From positions 1,401,001 through 1,465,000 of the forward strand of contig NZ_AP025667.1 of NCBI RefSeq assembly GCF_022846655.1: 64,000 bases of DNA, given 5' to 3'. Of this stretch, positions 1-8,661 are shown piece after piece. Both the position numbers and the translations under genes were made by a program. Numbering within the stretch: the stretch's first letter is position 1; the number at the start of each line of letters is the position of its first letter. This DNA is from Streptomyces seoulensis. Lineage in GTDB: Bacteria; Actinomycetota; Actinomycetes; Streptomycetales; Streptomycetaceae. The notes under the pieces are model-generated. The model was given only the letters and a program-made list of their open reading frames with translations, did not search any database and had not been told where the DNA came from.

Positions 1-769
1 GTCCAACTTCACCGCCTACGTGGCCGTCGGCGTCTGGCACCACTACCTGTCCACCGGGGACGACACCTTCCTGGACCGGATGTGGCCCACCGTGTACGCG
101 GCCATCGAGTGGGTGCTGCGGCTCCAGCAGCCCGGCGGCCAGATCGGCTGGCGCGTCGACGCCGAGGGTGAGACGGCCACCGACGCCCTGCTCACCGGCA
201 GTTCCTCCGTCCACCACGCCCTGCGCTGTGCGCTCGCCATCGCCGAGCAGCGCGAAGAGGCGCAGCCCGACTGGGAGTTGGCGGTGGGCGCACTGCGCCA
301 CGCCATCCGCAGGCACCCCGAGCGCTTCCTCGACAAGAACCGCTACTCGATGGACTGGTACTACCCGGTCCTCGGCGGCGCCCTCACCGAGGTCGAGGCC
401 AAGGAGCGCATCGAGGAGGGCTGGGACCGCTTCGTCGTGCCCGAGCTGGGCGTGCGCTGCGTCGTCCCCAACCCCTGGGTGACCGGCGGCGAGTCCTGCG
501 AACTCGCCCTGGCCCTCTGGGCGGTGGGCGAATCCGACCGCGCGCTGACGATCCTGCAGTCCATCCAGCACCTGCGCGATCCGGAGTCCGGCCTGTACTG
601 GACCGGCTACGTCTTCGACGACGACGCCGTCTGGCCGCGGGAACTGACCAGTTGGACCGCCGGCTCCCTCGTCCTCGCCGTCGCCGCCCTCGGCGGCCAC
701 GACGCCACGGGTGCCGTCTTCGGCGGCGAACGCCTGCCCCGCGGGCTGGACCCCGACTGCTGCGAGTGA
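1..769 (+). CDS. Alpha/alpha-barrel (prenyltransferase/squalene-oxidase-repeat-like) protein, 5' truncated
   Basis: The gene enters from outside the window; only the last 255 or so codons are present, read from base 2 and ending in TGA at 767-769. The translation is rich in Trp, Tyr and His and has helical repeats with spaced WxxxxxAI and GWxV-type segments. This resembles the alpha-toroid proteins that Streptomyces annotations call prenyltransferase or glycoside-hydrolase-like. No catalytic motif can be pointed to in this part, so substrate and reaction are unknown. The C-terminus ends in a short Cys-Cys-Glu tail. The fold assignment is moderate and the enzyme name weak, because the N-terminal half is missing. 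Confidence 0.55.
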   Translation, partial: SNFTAYVAVGVWHHYLSTGDDTFLDRMWPTVYAAIEWVLRLQQPGGQIGWRVDAEGETATDALLTGSSSVHHALRCALAIAEQREEAQPDWELAVGALRHAIRRHPERFLDKNRYSMDWYYPVLGGALTEVEAKERIEEGWDRFVVPELGVRCVVPNPWVTGGESCELALALWAVGESDRALTILQSIQHLRDPESGLYWTGYVFDDDAVWPRELTSWTAGSLVLAVAALGGHDATGAVFGGERLPRGLDPDCCE

Positions 770-827
770 GCGGCTGTCGGGGCCCGTCCGGGCTTCGGGT
801 TCTTCCGGTTCTTCTGGTTTTTCCGGG

Positions 828-1115
828 TCAGCGGTGCAGGCGCCCCGCGATGGCATGGCCGATGAACAGGTAGACCACGGCGGCCAGTCCGTAACCGGCG
901 ACGACCCGGGCCCATGCCTCGTCGAAGGTGAAGAGGTCGTGGGACCAGCCCGCCAGCCAGGCGGCCGTGTCATGGACGAACTCGACCAGGGAGTTCCCCC
1001 GGTTCGCGTCCAACAGGTACATCAAGATCCACAGACCGAGGATGACGGCCATGACGTCGGCCACGAGGGCGATGACCCGGCCGGCCTGGTTCGTGCCTGA
1101 GTGGTGTCGAGACAT
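828..1115 (-). CDS. Small membrane protein, 95 aa
   Basis: Encodes a 95-residue protein with two clear hydrophobic helices. The first is at about residues 11-36 and the second, ending in an FIGH motif, at about 70-90. A short amphipathic, acidic loop containing FTFDEAW lies between them. The start chosen is ATG at 1115; an in-frame extension further upstream is possible but its composition is that of non-coding DNA. It stands alone between two plus-strand genes and is convergent with the truncated gene to its left. I do not recognise a characterised family; an integral membrane location is the only safe inference. Confidence 0.6.
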   Translation of the reverse strand: MSRHHSGTNQAGRVIALVADVMAVILGLWILMYLLDANRGNSLVEFVHDTAAWLAGWSHDLFTFDEAWARVVAGYGLAAVVYLFIGHAIAGRLHR

Positions 1116-1275
1116 GGTGTTCGAATTGCCGCTGCGCGCCCCCTGAAACCGGCCACAGGCCCTTGATACCGGGCCCGGCGACCCGTACGGGCCTCCCGGC
1201 TGGCGGCGGCCCGGCGGCCGGGCAAGGCTTCGGGTCAGGAGACACCCGCTCGGGGAGACACGTCCGGAGGACCGC

Positions 1276-1824
1276 GTGCCCGTTCCGCTGCGCCGCACAT
1301 GGGTGGCGCTCATCTTGTGCTGCGCCCTGCTGGCCGGTACCGCCGCCTGCGGCAGTGACGACAAGACCAGCACCAAGACCCCCGCCGCGGCCTCCCCGAG
1401 CCCCAGCACGTCCGCCGAGCGCCAGAAGTTCGCCAAGACCCGGTTCGTCGCCAACGCGGGCCTCGCGGCCGGGGCGACGTACCAGTGGATCGTGAAGCCC
1501 TGGCGGGCCGGGACGTTCAAGAAGGGCGCCGACGGCCGCAAGGTGGCCCTCGTCAAGGCCGGCCTCGCCGGTGCCTTCGCCTACAACCGGCTCAAGGCCG
1601 CCCAGAAGAACGCCCAGGACGACCCGACCCTGTCCAAGGCGCTCGCACCGCTGACCGCGGGCATCGAGGGCCTGAAGAACCTGCCGTCCAAACTGCGCAA
1701 CGGCGATACGGACGCCATGAGTTCGTACGACGACATCATCAACAAGGTGAAGAGCGCGGGCGCGAGCGCGGGCGCACCGGTCAAGGACCAGGTGCCCTCG
1801 ACCTCCGACCTCTCCAAGGGCTGA
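1276..1824 (+). CDS. Secreted lipoprotein of unknown function
   Basis: A 182-aa protein starting at GTG, with GGAGG five bases upstream. It begins with a positively charged n-region, a hydrophobic stretch and a lipobox-like LAGTAAC that places the lipidated cysteine at residue 25. A Ser/Thr/Pro/Lys-rich linker (about 30-48) is followed by a helical domain rich in Ala and Lys. It should be exported by Sec and anchored to the outer face of the membrane. No enzyme motif is visible, so it may be a structural or binding protein. A hairpin just downstream separates it from the convergent membrane gene. Confidence 0.75.
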   Translation: MPVPLRRTWVALILCCALLAGTAACGSDDKTSTKTPAAASPSPSTSAERQKFAKTRFVANAGLAAGATYQWIVKPWRAGTFKKGADGRKVALVKAGLAGAFAYNRLKAAQKNAQDDPTLSKALAPLTAGIEGLKNLPSKLRNGDTDAMSSYDDIINKVKSAGASAGAPVKDQVPSTSDLSKG

Positions 1825-1832
1825 ACGGCGAC

Positions 1833-1861
1833 GGCCCCCCGCCCGCAAGGGGCGAGGGGCC
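1833..1861. terminator. Hairpin between convergent genes
   Basis: GGCCCC-CCGCCC pairs with GGGCG-GGGGCC around a GCAA-type loop with one mismatch. It lies between the stop of the lipoprotein gene (+) and the stop of the membrane gene (-), so it could serve both. No T-run is present, as is common in Streptomyces. Confidence 0.55.
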
Positions 1862-1881
1862 GCACACGACGGTCCGGGGGC

Positions 1882-2697
1882 TCAGCCGCGCTGGATTCCC
1901 GAGGTGTCCTGGAGGACACCGCGACGGCCGTCCTGGGTCTGCGCGAGGAGCGCGGCACCGCGCTGCTCGACCGCGAGGTACCAGGTGCCGGGGGCCAGTT
2001 CGGCGACCGGGTTCGGCGAACCGTCCTCCGCGTACAGCGGGCGCGTCACCGGCACGGCGAACCAGAACGGCGAGAAGTCGGCGGCCGCCTGCTGCGGCGC
2101 CGGAGCGCCCTGGGGGGCGGCCTGCCCGAACGCCTGGCCCTGCTGCGGCTGACCGCCGTAGGACGGGGCCGGGGCGCCGGGGTAGCCGTAACCCTGGGGC
2201 GGCTGGGCGCCGTAGGGCTGCGGGGCGGCGGGCTTGGGCGCCGGGATCAGCGCGGCCTGGAGCGCCGGGACGAGCGGGGTGGCGATGGCGGCGGCCGCCA
2301 TCAGCAGCGTGGCGACCAGCGCGAGGATCAGACCGGTACCGGCGCTCGGCGACTTCGAGCCGGAGGCGATGTTGTCCAGGCCGCCGATCGGGTCGATCAC
2401 GTTGCCCAGCGCGCTCCACGCGGCGAACACCGCGAACGCCACGCCGAAGACGCCGAGTTCGAGACCGGCGACCTTGCGGGGCTGGGGCAGCGCGCGGGCG
2501 GTGACGACGAGCGCGGCGGCGATCAGACCTGCCAGGACGACGCTGAGCAGGACGGGGCCGCTCTCCCAGAGGTTCGGCATGTCGACGTCGCCGGAGAGCT
2601 CGTCGTACGAAAAGTTGTCGAAGAACGACGCGATGAGCAGCAGCAGGGCTGCTCCGATCACCACGCCGTCGCCTCTGGTGAGGGAGCGGATATTCAC
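1882..2697 (-). CDS. Four-helix membrane protein with Pro/Gln/Tyr-rich linker and C-terminal soluble domain
   Basis: A 271-aa protein. Four hydrophobic helices lie near residues 11-26, 47-67, 79-101 and 122-146. A low-complexity segment rich in Pro, Gln, Gly and Tyr follows (about 150-205), with repeated PQGYGYPG-like units. The last 60 or so residues form a compact domain with a WYLAVEQRG segment that may be a small beta domain. Similar architectures are common in actinobacteria and are annotated only as DUF or hypothetical membrane proteins. The flexible linker suggests a cytoplasmic C-terminal domain tethered to the membrane. No function can be assigned. Confidence 0.7.
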   Translation of the reverse strand: MNIRSLTRGDGVVIGAALLLLIASFFDNFSYDELSGDVDMPNLWESGPVLLSVVLAGLIAAALVVTARALPQPRKVAGLELGVFGVAFAVFAAWSALGNVIDPIGGLDNIASGSKSPSAGTGLILALVATLLMAAAAIATPLVPALQAALIPAPKPAAPQPYGAQPPQGYGYPGAPAPSYGGQPQQGQAFGQAAPQGAPAPQQAAADFSPFWFAVPVTRPLYAEDGSPNPVAELAPGTWYLAVEQRGAALLAQTQDGRRGVLQDTSGIQRG

Positions 2698-2782
2698 TTC
2701 ATCAGGTCCTTCGTAGGTCGTCTCGTCGTCGGTAGACAGTACCGTCCGCGTGATCCGGTGTGCGGACGGTTTCGCCCGGCGG

Positions 2783-3685
2783 TCACGACTCGTGCAGGAA
2801 ACTCACGATTCCCTCAGAGATCCCCTGCGCGGCCTTCTGGCGCCAGGGACCGCTGGTCAGCAGCGCCACGTCGGACGTGTCACGCATGTTCCCGCATTCG
2901 ATGAACACCTTGGGAACCGTTGACAGATTGAGACCGCCCAGGTCCGTGCGCGTGACCATCCCGGTGCCGTCGCCCAGGTAGTTGGAGAAGGGCTCACCGG
3001 TGGCGTGGCGGTAGCCGCCCGCGACCCGCTCGCCCAGCTTCGCGGAGGGGGCGACGATGGGCCGGGTGTCCGCGGCGCCCGCGTGCACCGGGCCCGGCAT
3101 GATGACGTGGAAGCCCCGGTTGCCCTGCGCGGAGCCGTCCGCGTGCAGCGAGATCGCCGCGTCCGCGTGGGCCTTGTTGCCGATCCGGGCCCGCTCGTCC
3201 ACGCACGGACCCCACGCGCGGTCGCCGTCATGGGTCAGCTTCACCGTGGCGCCCCGCTTCTCCAGCAGCGTCCGCAGCCGGTGGGCGAGGTCGAGGGTGA
3301 ACGTCGCCTCGGGGTAACCGGCGTCGGTGGAGGTGCCGGTGGTGTCGCACTCCTTCTTGCCGTTGCCCACGTCGACCTGCCGGTTGATCTCGGCCGTGTG
3401 CCGGAAGTTGTCCTCGTTGTGACCGGGGTCGATGACGACGACCTTGCCGGCGAGCGAGTCCCCACCCGCCGACGGACTCGCCTTGCCGCCGGGCGCCGCG
3501 GGCGCCGCGGGCGCCGACGGCGCCGGGCTCGCGGCACCGGCAGGGCGCCGCGGCTCGTCGCCGAGCGCCGAGTACGCCAGCCAGCCGAGCAGGGCGACCG
3601 GCACCAGGGCGGCGGACGTGATGGTCAGGGCGCGCCGGGTGCGGCGCGGCCGGGCAGCTTCGGATTCCGGGCCTTCGTACGACAC
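2783..3685 (-). CDS. N-acetylmuramoyl-L-alanine amidase (Amidase_3 family)
   Basis: A 300-aa cell-wall hydrolase expected to cut the bond between MurNAc and L-Ala in peptidoglycan. A signal-anchor helix lies at about residues 21-41, followed by an Ala/Pro linker to about 78. The catalytic domain shows the Amidase_3 signature: VIDPGHN (zinc His89), the Glu in YPEATF (E126), SLHADG (His181), and the C-terminal Glu in VFIECGNMRD (E263) that acts as general base. All expected zinc ligands and the catalytic Glu are present, so it should be active outside the membrane. It appears monocistronic. The residue pattern is strong; the physiological partner is unknown. Confidence 0.9.
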   Translation of the reverse strand: MSYEGPESEAARPRRTRRALTITSAALVPVALLGWLAYSALGDEPRRPAGAASPAPSAPAAPAAPGGKASPSAGGDSLAGKVVVIDPGHNEDNFRHTAEINRQVDVGNGKKECDTTGTSTDAGYPEATFTLDLAHRLRTLLEKRGATVKLTHDGDRAWGPCVDERARIGNKAHADAAISLHADGSAQGNRGFHVIMPGPVHAGAADTRPIVAPSAKLGERVAGGYRHATGEPFSNYLGDGTGMVTRTDLGGLNLSTVPKVFIECGNMRDTSDVALLTSGPWRQKAAQGISEGIVSFLHES

Positions 3686-3749
3686 GCAGCCACCCTAACG
3701 GCACGTCCGGCCCGGTGCGGAAACGGGCACGCCCTCACCTGACGGAGTG

Positions 3750-4400
3750 TCAGATGCCGTCCCCCGTGCGCTTCAGCACCCGCAGCGAGCCCGTCGCCGA
3801 CACCTCCGTGAACGCCCCCGACGCCAGCGCCCGCAGATACACCCGGTACGGCGCCTGGCCGGTGAACTCGTCCTCCGGCTCCGGGAACACGTCGTGGATG
3901 ACCAGCAGTCCGCCGGGCGCGACGCGCGGGGCCCAGCCCTCGTAGTCGGCGTTCGCGTGCTCGTCGGTGTGGCCGCCGTCGACGAACACGAAGGCCACGG
4001 GGGAGTTCCACACCGCGGCGACCTGCGGGGAGCGGCCGACCAGGGCGACGACGTGGTCCTCCAGGCCGGCTCGGTGCAGGGTGCGGCGGAAGGTGGGGAG
4101 CGTGTCCATCAGGCCGACCTCGGGGTCGACCGTCTCCGGGTCGTGGTAGTCCCAGCCCGGCTGCTGCTCCTCGCTGCCCCGGTGGTGGTCGACCGTCAGC
4201 GCGGTGACCCCCGTCTGGCGGGCCGCGTCCGCCAGCAGCACGGTGGAGCGCCCGCAGTACGTGCCGACCTCCAGCAGCGGCAGCCCGAGCCGCCCGGCGT
4301 CCAGCGCCGCCGCGTACAGCGCCAGCCCCTCGTCCACGGGCATGAACCCCTTCGCGGCCTCGAACGCGGCCAGGATCTCGGGCTTGGGTGCCGCGGGCAT
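3750..4400 (-). CDS. Class I SAM-dependent methyltransferase
   Basis: A 216-aa protein with a Rossmann methyltransferase core. The SAM-binding glycine motif reads LLEVGTYCGRST (about residues 42-53). A DGGHTDEHA motif near 141-149 resembles the metal-linked motif of Methyltransf_24 proteins associated with sugar or natural-product O-methylation. The acceptor is unknown. The start is ATG at 4400, giving MPAAPKPE; open frame extends much further upstream but that part reads as non-coding. A hairpin at 4446-4481 separates it from the upstream exporter gene, so it is probably transcribed on its own. Confidence 0.8.
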   Translation of the reverse strand: MPAAPKPEILAAFEAAKGFMPVDEGLALYAAALDAGRLGLPLLEVGTYCGRSTVLLADAARQTGVTALTVDHHRGSEEQQPGWDYHDPETVDPEVGLMDTLPTFRRTLHRAGLEDHVVALVGRSPQVAAVWNSPVAFVFVDGGHTDEHANADYEGWAPRVAPGGLLVIHDVFPEPEDEFTGQAPYRVYLRALASGAFTEVSATGSLRVLKRTGDGI

Positions 4401-4445
4401 GCGGGGTTCCTCTCGGTCGTACGGCTCTCTCGGCGCCCCATGCTG

Positions 4446-4481
4446 CCGCACCCCCAGCCCGGGGCCGGGCGGGGGGTGCGG
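4446..4481 (-). terminator. Strong hairpin downstream of the MFS-fusion gene
   Basis: CCGCACCCCC pairs with GGGGGTGCGG, and inside it GCCCGG pairs with CCGGGC around a GG loop. It lies 21 bases after the MFS stop codon and just upstream of the methyltransferase start, so it probably ends the MFS transcript. Confidence 0.7.
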
Positions 4482-4501
4482 TGGCGGGGGACCTGCGGGG
4501 G

Positions 4502-6244
4502 TCACGCCGTGACGGTCTCGCCCGGCAGGGGCAGGTCCAGCTCGACGGGACGCTCGTCCCCGGTGTGTGTCGCCGAGGAGGCCAGCGGGCCGTGCCCGGC
4601 GGCCCTGGCTGCCAGGACGTACGGGCCCTCGGTGGGGACGGCGAGCGCGTAGCTGCCGTCCGGTGCGGAGAGGGTGGTGCCCGCCTGGCGGCCCCGGCGG
4701 TCGATCAGCGTGACCTTGGCGCGGGCCACGGGGGCGCCGGAGGCGTCCAGCACCCGGCCCCGGAAGCCGCGCAGCACCTCCTGGGCGCGCTCCAGCGCGG
4801 CGTCCTCCTCGCTGCTGGCGCGGAGCTGGGTGTGCTGGGCCGGACGCGGGGTGCGCGGCAGGAACACCGCGAGCGCGAGACCGACGAGGACGGCGGCGGT
4901 GGCGATCAGGAACGACACCCGGAAGCCGTGCATCGTCGGCACCGCGATCCCGCCCATGTCCTGCGCGGTGTTGGCCAGCACCATGCCGATGACGGCGCTG
5001 GAGACCGAGGTGCCGATGGAGCGCATCAGGGTGTTGAGCCCGTTGGCGGCACCGGTCTCGGAGGCCGGGACCGCGCCCACGATCAGCGCGGGCAGCGAGG
5101 AGTAGGCGAGGCCGATGCCCGCGCCGAGGACCACCGAGGTGATGATCGTCTGCCAGGCGGCGTCCATCAGGCCGAGGCCGCCCGCGTAGCCGATCGCGAT
5201 GACCAGCATGCCGATGATCAGGGTGGTCCGGGGGCCGTAGCGGGCCGACAGGCGGGCGTACACCGGGGCGGTGAACATCATCGTCAGGCCCAGCGGGGCC
5301 ACGCAGAGACCGGCGACCACCATCGACTGGCCCAGGCCGTAGCCGGTGGCGGCGGGCAACTGGAGCAACTGGGGGAGGACCAGCGAGACGACGTAGAAGC
5401 TGACGCCGACCATGATCGAGGCGAGGTTGGTGAGCAGCACCTCGCGGCGGGCGGTGGTGCGCAGGTCGACCAGCGGGGCCGGTGTGCGCAGCTCGTACAT
5501 GCCCCACAGCAGCAGGACGGCGAGCGCGCCGCCGAAGAGGCCGAGCGTGGTGCCGGAGGACCAGCCCCAGTCGCTGCCCTTGGTGATGGGCAGCAGGAGC
5601 AGCACCAGACCGGCGGAGAGGCCGACGGTGCCCGGGTAGTCGAAGGAGCCCTTGGCGCGGGCCGGGGACTCGGGGACGACCAGCAGGGTCAGGCCGATGG
5701 CGAGCACGCCCAGACCGGCGGCGCCGTAGAACAGGGCGTGCCAGTCGGTGTGCTGGGCGACCAGGGCGGCGGCGGGCAGCGCGAGACCGCCGCCGACACC
5801 GATGGAGGAGCTCATCAGCGCCATCGCGGAGGCGAGCCGCTCACGCGGGAGCATGTCGCGCATCAGGCCGATGCCCAGCGGGATCGCGCCCATGGCGAAG
5901 CCCTGGAGGGTGCGGCCCACGATCATCAGGAGCAGTTGGCTGGTGACCGCGCTGACCAGGGCGCCGGCCACCATCACGGACAGGCTGAGGATCAGCATCC
6001 GGCGCTTGCCGTACAGGTCGCCGAGGCGGCCCATGATCGGCGTGGCGACGGCACCGGAGAGCAGGGTGGAGGTGAGGACCCAGGTCGCGTTGCTCGGCTC
6101 GGTGCCGAGTAGCTGCGGCAGGTCCTTGATGACCGGCACGAGCAGGGTCTGCATCACCGCGACCACGATGCCCGCGAAGGCGAGCACCGGGACGACGGCC
6201 CCGCCCGCTTTCCGGGTGGGGTGGTCGGGCGTGGTGTGGGTCAT
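4502..6244 (-). CDS. MFS drug exporter with C-terminal carboxypeptidase-regulatory-like domain
   Basis: A 580-aa protein. Residues up to about 480 form a DHA2-like major facilitator with 12-14 helices; the cytoplasmic loop motif GRLGDLYGKRR (motif A) is present near residue 60, which supports proton-coupled export. The last 85 or so residues leave the membrane and look like a CarboxypepD_reg/transthyretin-like beta domain. They include GRVLDASGAPVARAKV, a DGSYAL turn and a YVLAARAAGH strand. The start is ATG at 6244, with GGAGGA ten bases upstream; an ATG at 6301 lacks such a site. The substrate is unknown. The upstream region has short inverted repeats (such as GCAAC-N6-GTTGC) that could bind a regulator. 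Confidence 0.85.
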   Translation of the reverse strand: MTHTTPDHPTRKAGGAVVPVLAFAGIVVAVMQTLLVPVIKDLPQLLGTEPSNATWVLTSTLLSGAVATPIMGRLGDLYGKRRMLILSLSVMVAGALVSAVTSQLLLMIVGRTLQGFAMGAIPLGIGLMRDMLPRERLASAMALMSSSIGVGGGLALPAAALVAQHTDWHALFYGAAGLGVLAIGLTLLVVPESPARAKGSFDYPGTVGLSAGLVLLLLPITKGSDWGWSSGTTLGLFGGALAVLLLWGMYELRTPAPLVDLRTTARREVLLTNLASIMVGVSFYVVSLVLPQLLQLPAATGYGLGQSMVVAGLCVAPLGLTMMFTAPVYARLSARYGPRTTLIIGMLVIAIGYAGGLGLMDAAWQTIITSVVLGAGIGLAYSSLPALIVGAVPASETGAANGLNTLMRSIGTSVSSAVIGMVLANTAQDMGGIAVPTMHGFRVSFLIATAAVLVGLALAVFLPRTPRPAQHTQLRASSEEDAALERAQEVLRGFRGRVLDASGAPVARAKVTLIDRRGRQAGTTLSAPDGSYALAVPTEGPYVLAARAAGHGPLASSATHTGDERPVELDLPLPGETVTA

Positions 6245-6375
6245 GGAAATGAGGTCCTCCCGCGTGAATACGTACCGGGTGAACCTCGTATGCACGGGCA
6301 ACTATTCCGTTGCTTCGGGACGCTAATGAATTCTTGACCGAGTCATGGGTTTCTGACCGGGTGTCAGTGCTTGCG

Positions 6376-6987
6376 TCACAGCCAGCCGCGCTGTCTGGCC
6401 TCCCGCACGGCCTCCGCGCGGTTGCGGGTGCCGGTCTTGCCGATGGCCGCGGAGAGGTAGTTGCGGACCGTGGACTCCGAGAGGTGGAGCCGGGCGGCGA
6501 TGTCGGCCACGGTCGCGCCGTCCACGGAGGCGGTCAGCACCTCGCACTCCCGGCCCGTCAGCGGACTGGGCCCGGCGCTCAGCGCGGCCGCCGCCAGTAC
6601 CGGGTCGACCACCGTCTCCCCGGCCAGCACCCGGCGCACCGCCTGGGCCAGCTCCTCCACCGGGCCGTCCTTCACCAGGAACCCGGCCGCCCCCGCCTCC
6701 ATCGCCCGGCGCAGATAGCCGGGCCGGCCGAAGGTGGTCAGGATCAGCACCCGGCACCCGGGCACCCGCTCCCGCAGCAGCGCGGCGGCGTCCAGACCGC
6801 TCAGGCCCGGCAGCTCGATGTCCAGCAGCGCCACGTCGGGCCGGTGCTCCACGGCGGCCGGCACGATCGCGTCCCCCGCCGACACCTGCGCGACCACCTC
6901 GATGTCGTCCTCCATGCCCAGCAGCAGGGCCAGCGCGCCGCGCATCATGCCCTGGTCCTCGGCCAGCAGGAGCCGGATCTCCTTCAC
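6376..6987 (-). CDS. NarL/LuxR-type response regulator (DesR-like)
   Basis: A 203-aa two-component regulator. The receiver domain has acidic residues E10/D11, phosphoacceptor D56 in VALLDIELPG, a Thr near 84 and K106 in FLVKDG. A LuxR helix-turn-helix fills about residues 140-200 (LTGRECEVL ... LHLSESTVRNYLS). It is the partner of the histidine kinase just upstream, with which it is separated by about 30 bases, so they are likely cotranscribed. Targets are unknown; the exporter gene immediately downstream on the same strand is a candidate, as in many actinobacterial DesKR-like exporter loci. Confidence 0.9.
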   Translation of the reverse strand: MKEIRLLLAEDQGMMRGALALLLGMEDDIEVVAQVSAGDAIVPAAVEHRPDVALLDIELPGLSGLDAAALLRERVPGCRVLILTTFGRPGYLRRAMEAGAAGFLVKDGPVEELAQAVRRVLAGETVVDPVLAAAALSAGPSPLTGRECEVLTASVDGATVADIAARLHLSESTVRNYLSAAIGKTGTRNRAEAVREARQRGWL

Positions 6988-7018
6988 GGCGCCAGCGTAG
7001 CGAGGGGCGGCCCGGCGG

Positions 7019-8329
7019 TCAGGACCCCACCGCGACCGTGACCGCCTCCTCGGCGCCCTGGTCCTCGGGGCCCACCGGCAGCTCGGCCGTCACCGTGAAA
7101 CCGCCCTGCGGCGCCGGGCCCGCCGTGAGGGAGCCGCCCGCCGCGGCCAGCCGCTCGGTCAGTCCCCTCAGCCCGGTGCCGCCGGTGCCCGCGCCCTCGG
7201 CCGGAACGCCCGAGCCGTCGTCGGTGACGGTGAGCCGGACCCGTTCCCCGGCGCTCTCCACGGTGATCTCGCAGCGGGCGGCGCGGCTGTGCCGGACCAC
7301 GTTCGTCACCGCCTCGCGCACCACCCAGCCGAGCAGCGCCTCGGTCTGCGGGGCCAGCGGCGCCCCCGACTGCCGCACCACCGGCTCCACGCTCGCCGCC
7401 GCCAGCGCGGAGCGGGCCCGCGTCAGCTCGGTGGACAGGCTGCCCTCGCGGTAGCCGGTCACCGCCTCCCGGATCTCGGTCAGCGCCTGCCGCCCCACCG
7501 ACTCGATGTCCCCGATCTGCGCCAGCGCCGCGTCCAGGTCCCGCCCGGCCAGCCGCCGGGCCGCCTCCGACTTCACGACGATCACCGACAGGGTGTGGCC
7601 CAGCAGATCGTGCAGATCGCGGGAGAAGCGCAGCCGCTCCTTCTCCACCGCCCGCCGCGCCAGCTCCTCCCGCGCGGCCCGCAGTTCCCGCACCGCCTCG
7701 GACAGGCCGAGGATCGCCGCCGTGACCATGCAGGACAGGAAGGTCGCGTACCCGATGTTCGGCGCCTCGGTCCAGCCCTCGCGCACCCAGGCCAGCGCCG
7801 CCGCGTACGCCGCGAGCAGCACCCCGACGCGGCCCATGTGCCGGCCGCGCAGGGTGGCGCCCGTGGCGAGGCCGAGCAGCGGGAAGAAGAGCAGCCAGTT
7901 GCCGCCGTAGCCCAGCGCCAGCCCCGTGGTCAGCACGCCCATCAGCAGCAGTGCCAGCCGGGTCGAGGGGGCCTGGCGCTTCGCGCGGTCGAAGGCGCGG
8001 AAGGTGACGTAGATGTAGAGGGAGTTGAAGGCGAACAGGCCCAGGCCGCCGATCCACGGGTTCCCGGCCTTGCCCTGGAGCAGGTTGGAGAAGGAGCCCA
8101 GGCCCATCAGCAGCCAGGGCAGCAGGGCGAAGCCGCTCGGGGGCGGTCCCGTGCGCTCCGCGGCGCACGCCCGCCTCGCCGCGGCCCGCCGCCGCGCTCG
8201 CGCCCACCACGTCATGCCCGTGTCCCTCGGCTTCTCCGGCTCCACCGCGTCCGGCCGGTCGGCGGGACGACGCTCCAGGGTAGGGAACGAGCGCCGCTGT
8301 GCGCGTCGAGAGGATCGCGTCCGTGTCAT
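7019..8329 (-). CDS. DesK-like sensor histidine kinase
   Basis: A 436-aa membrane kinase. Several hydrophobic helices occupy about residues 68-210. They are followed by the HisKA_3 dimerisation motif RDLHDLLGHTLS with phosphoacceptor His240. The HATPase has an N-box (EAVTNVVRHS), a DDGSGVP loop and GTGLRGLTERL. The start at 8329 is favoured because a TACCGT hexamer lies seven bases upstream, the spacing of a leaderless promoter. An alternative ATG at 8215 has a GAGGGA site and would give 398 aa. It pairs with the response regulator downstream. The signal is unknown; DesK relatives often sense membrane or envelope state. Confidence 0.88.
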   Translation of the reverse strand: MTRTRSSRRAQRRSFPTLERRPADRPDAVEPEKPRDTGMTWWARARRRAAARRACAAERTGPPPSGFALLPWLLMGLGSFSNLLQGKAGNPWIGGLGLFAFNSLYIYVTFRAFDRAKRQAPSTRLALLLMGVLTTGLALGYGGNWLLFFPLLGLATGATLRGRHMGRVGVLLAAYAAALAWVREGWTEAPNIGYATFLSCMVTAAILGLSEAVRELRAAREELARRAVEKERLRFSRDLHDLLGHTLSVIVVKSEAARRLAGRDLDAALAQIGDIESVGRQALTEIREAVTGYREGSLSTELTRARSALAAASVEPVVRQSGAPLAPQTEALLGWVVREAVTNVVRHSRAARCEITVESAGERVRLTVTDDGSGVPAEGAGTGGTGLRGLTERLAAAGGSLTAGPAPQGGFTVTAELPVGPEDQGAEEAVTVAVGS

Positions 8330-8419
8330 GCCTACGACGGTAGAAGCGGGCCGCCGCCAGGGGCAGAGGCGTACGTACGGACTCGGGCAGTACAAATGTC
8401 ACGGCCGGGACAGGACGAA

Positions 8420-8457
8420 GGGGCGGGGTACGAGCCGTATGGCCCGTACCCCGCCCC
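8420..8457 (-). terminator. Strong intrinsic-type hairpin after the small peptide gene
   Basis: GGGGCGGGGTACG pairs perfectly with CGTACCCCGCCCC. A further GCC/GGC pairing beyond one mismatch closes a GTAT loop. It lies 12 bases past the stop of the 63-aa gene and before the kinase promoter, so it insulates the two-component operon. Confidence 0.8.
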
Positions 8458-8469
8458 TCGCCGTTCTGA

Positions 8470-8661
8470 TCAGACAGCCGTGCCGCCGGTACCGCCGGAC
8501 GGACGGCGATGGCGCCCGTGGGGGGTGCTCTCCCCGTCCCGGTCGGTGACCGGGCCCCGGTGGCGACCGTGCCCGTCCGCCTCTGCGGAGGCGGATTCCG
8601 GCTGGTGGAGCCCGGAATCCGTGGACGCGGACAGCGGGTGCGTCGTGCTGGTGTCGGTCAT
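8470..8661 (-). CDS. Small polar peptide, 63 aa
   Basis: A short frame starting at ATG 8661 (an ATG at 8670 would add three residues), with a GGGGTGA sequence a few bases upstream. The peptide is hydrophilic, rich in Ser, Thr, His, Gly and Arg, and has a GRHRRP-like basic stretch. No hydrophobic segment or catalytic motif is seen. Support for it being real is contextual: a TAGACT -10-like hexamer at 8706-8711, a ribosome site, and a strong terminator right after the stop. It lies downstream of the 378-aa gene on the same strand. Function is unknown. Confidence 0.5.
   Translation of the reverse strand: MTDTSTTHPLSASTDSGLHQPESASAEADGHGRHRGPVTDRDGESTPHGRHRRPSGGTGGTAV

Noticed and set aside
4388..6112. 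Long plus-strand frame opposite the MFS-fusion gene
   Set aside because: Composition is Gly/Gln/Arg-rich shadow sequence; the minus-strand MFS protein is convincing.
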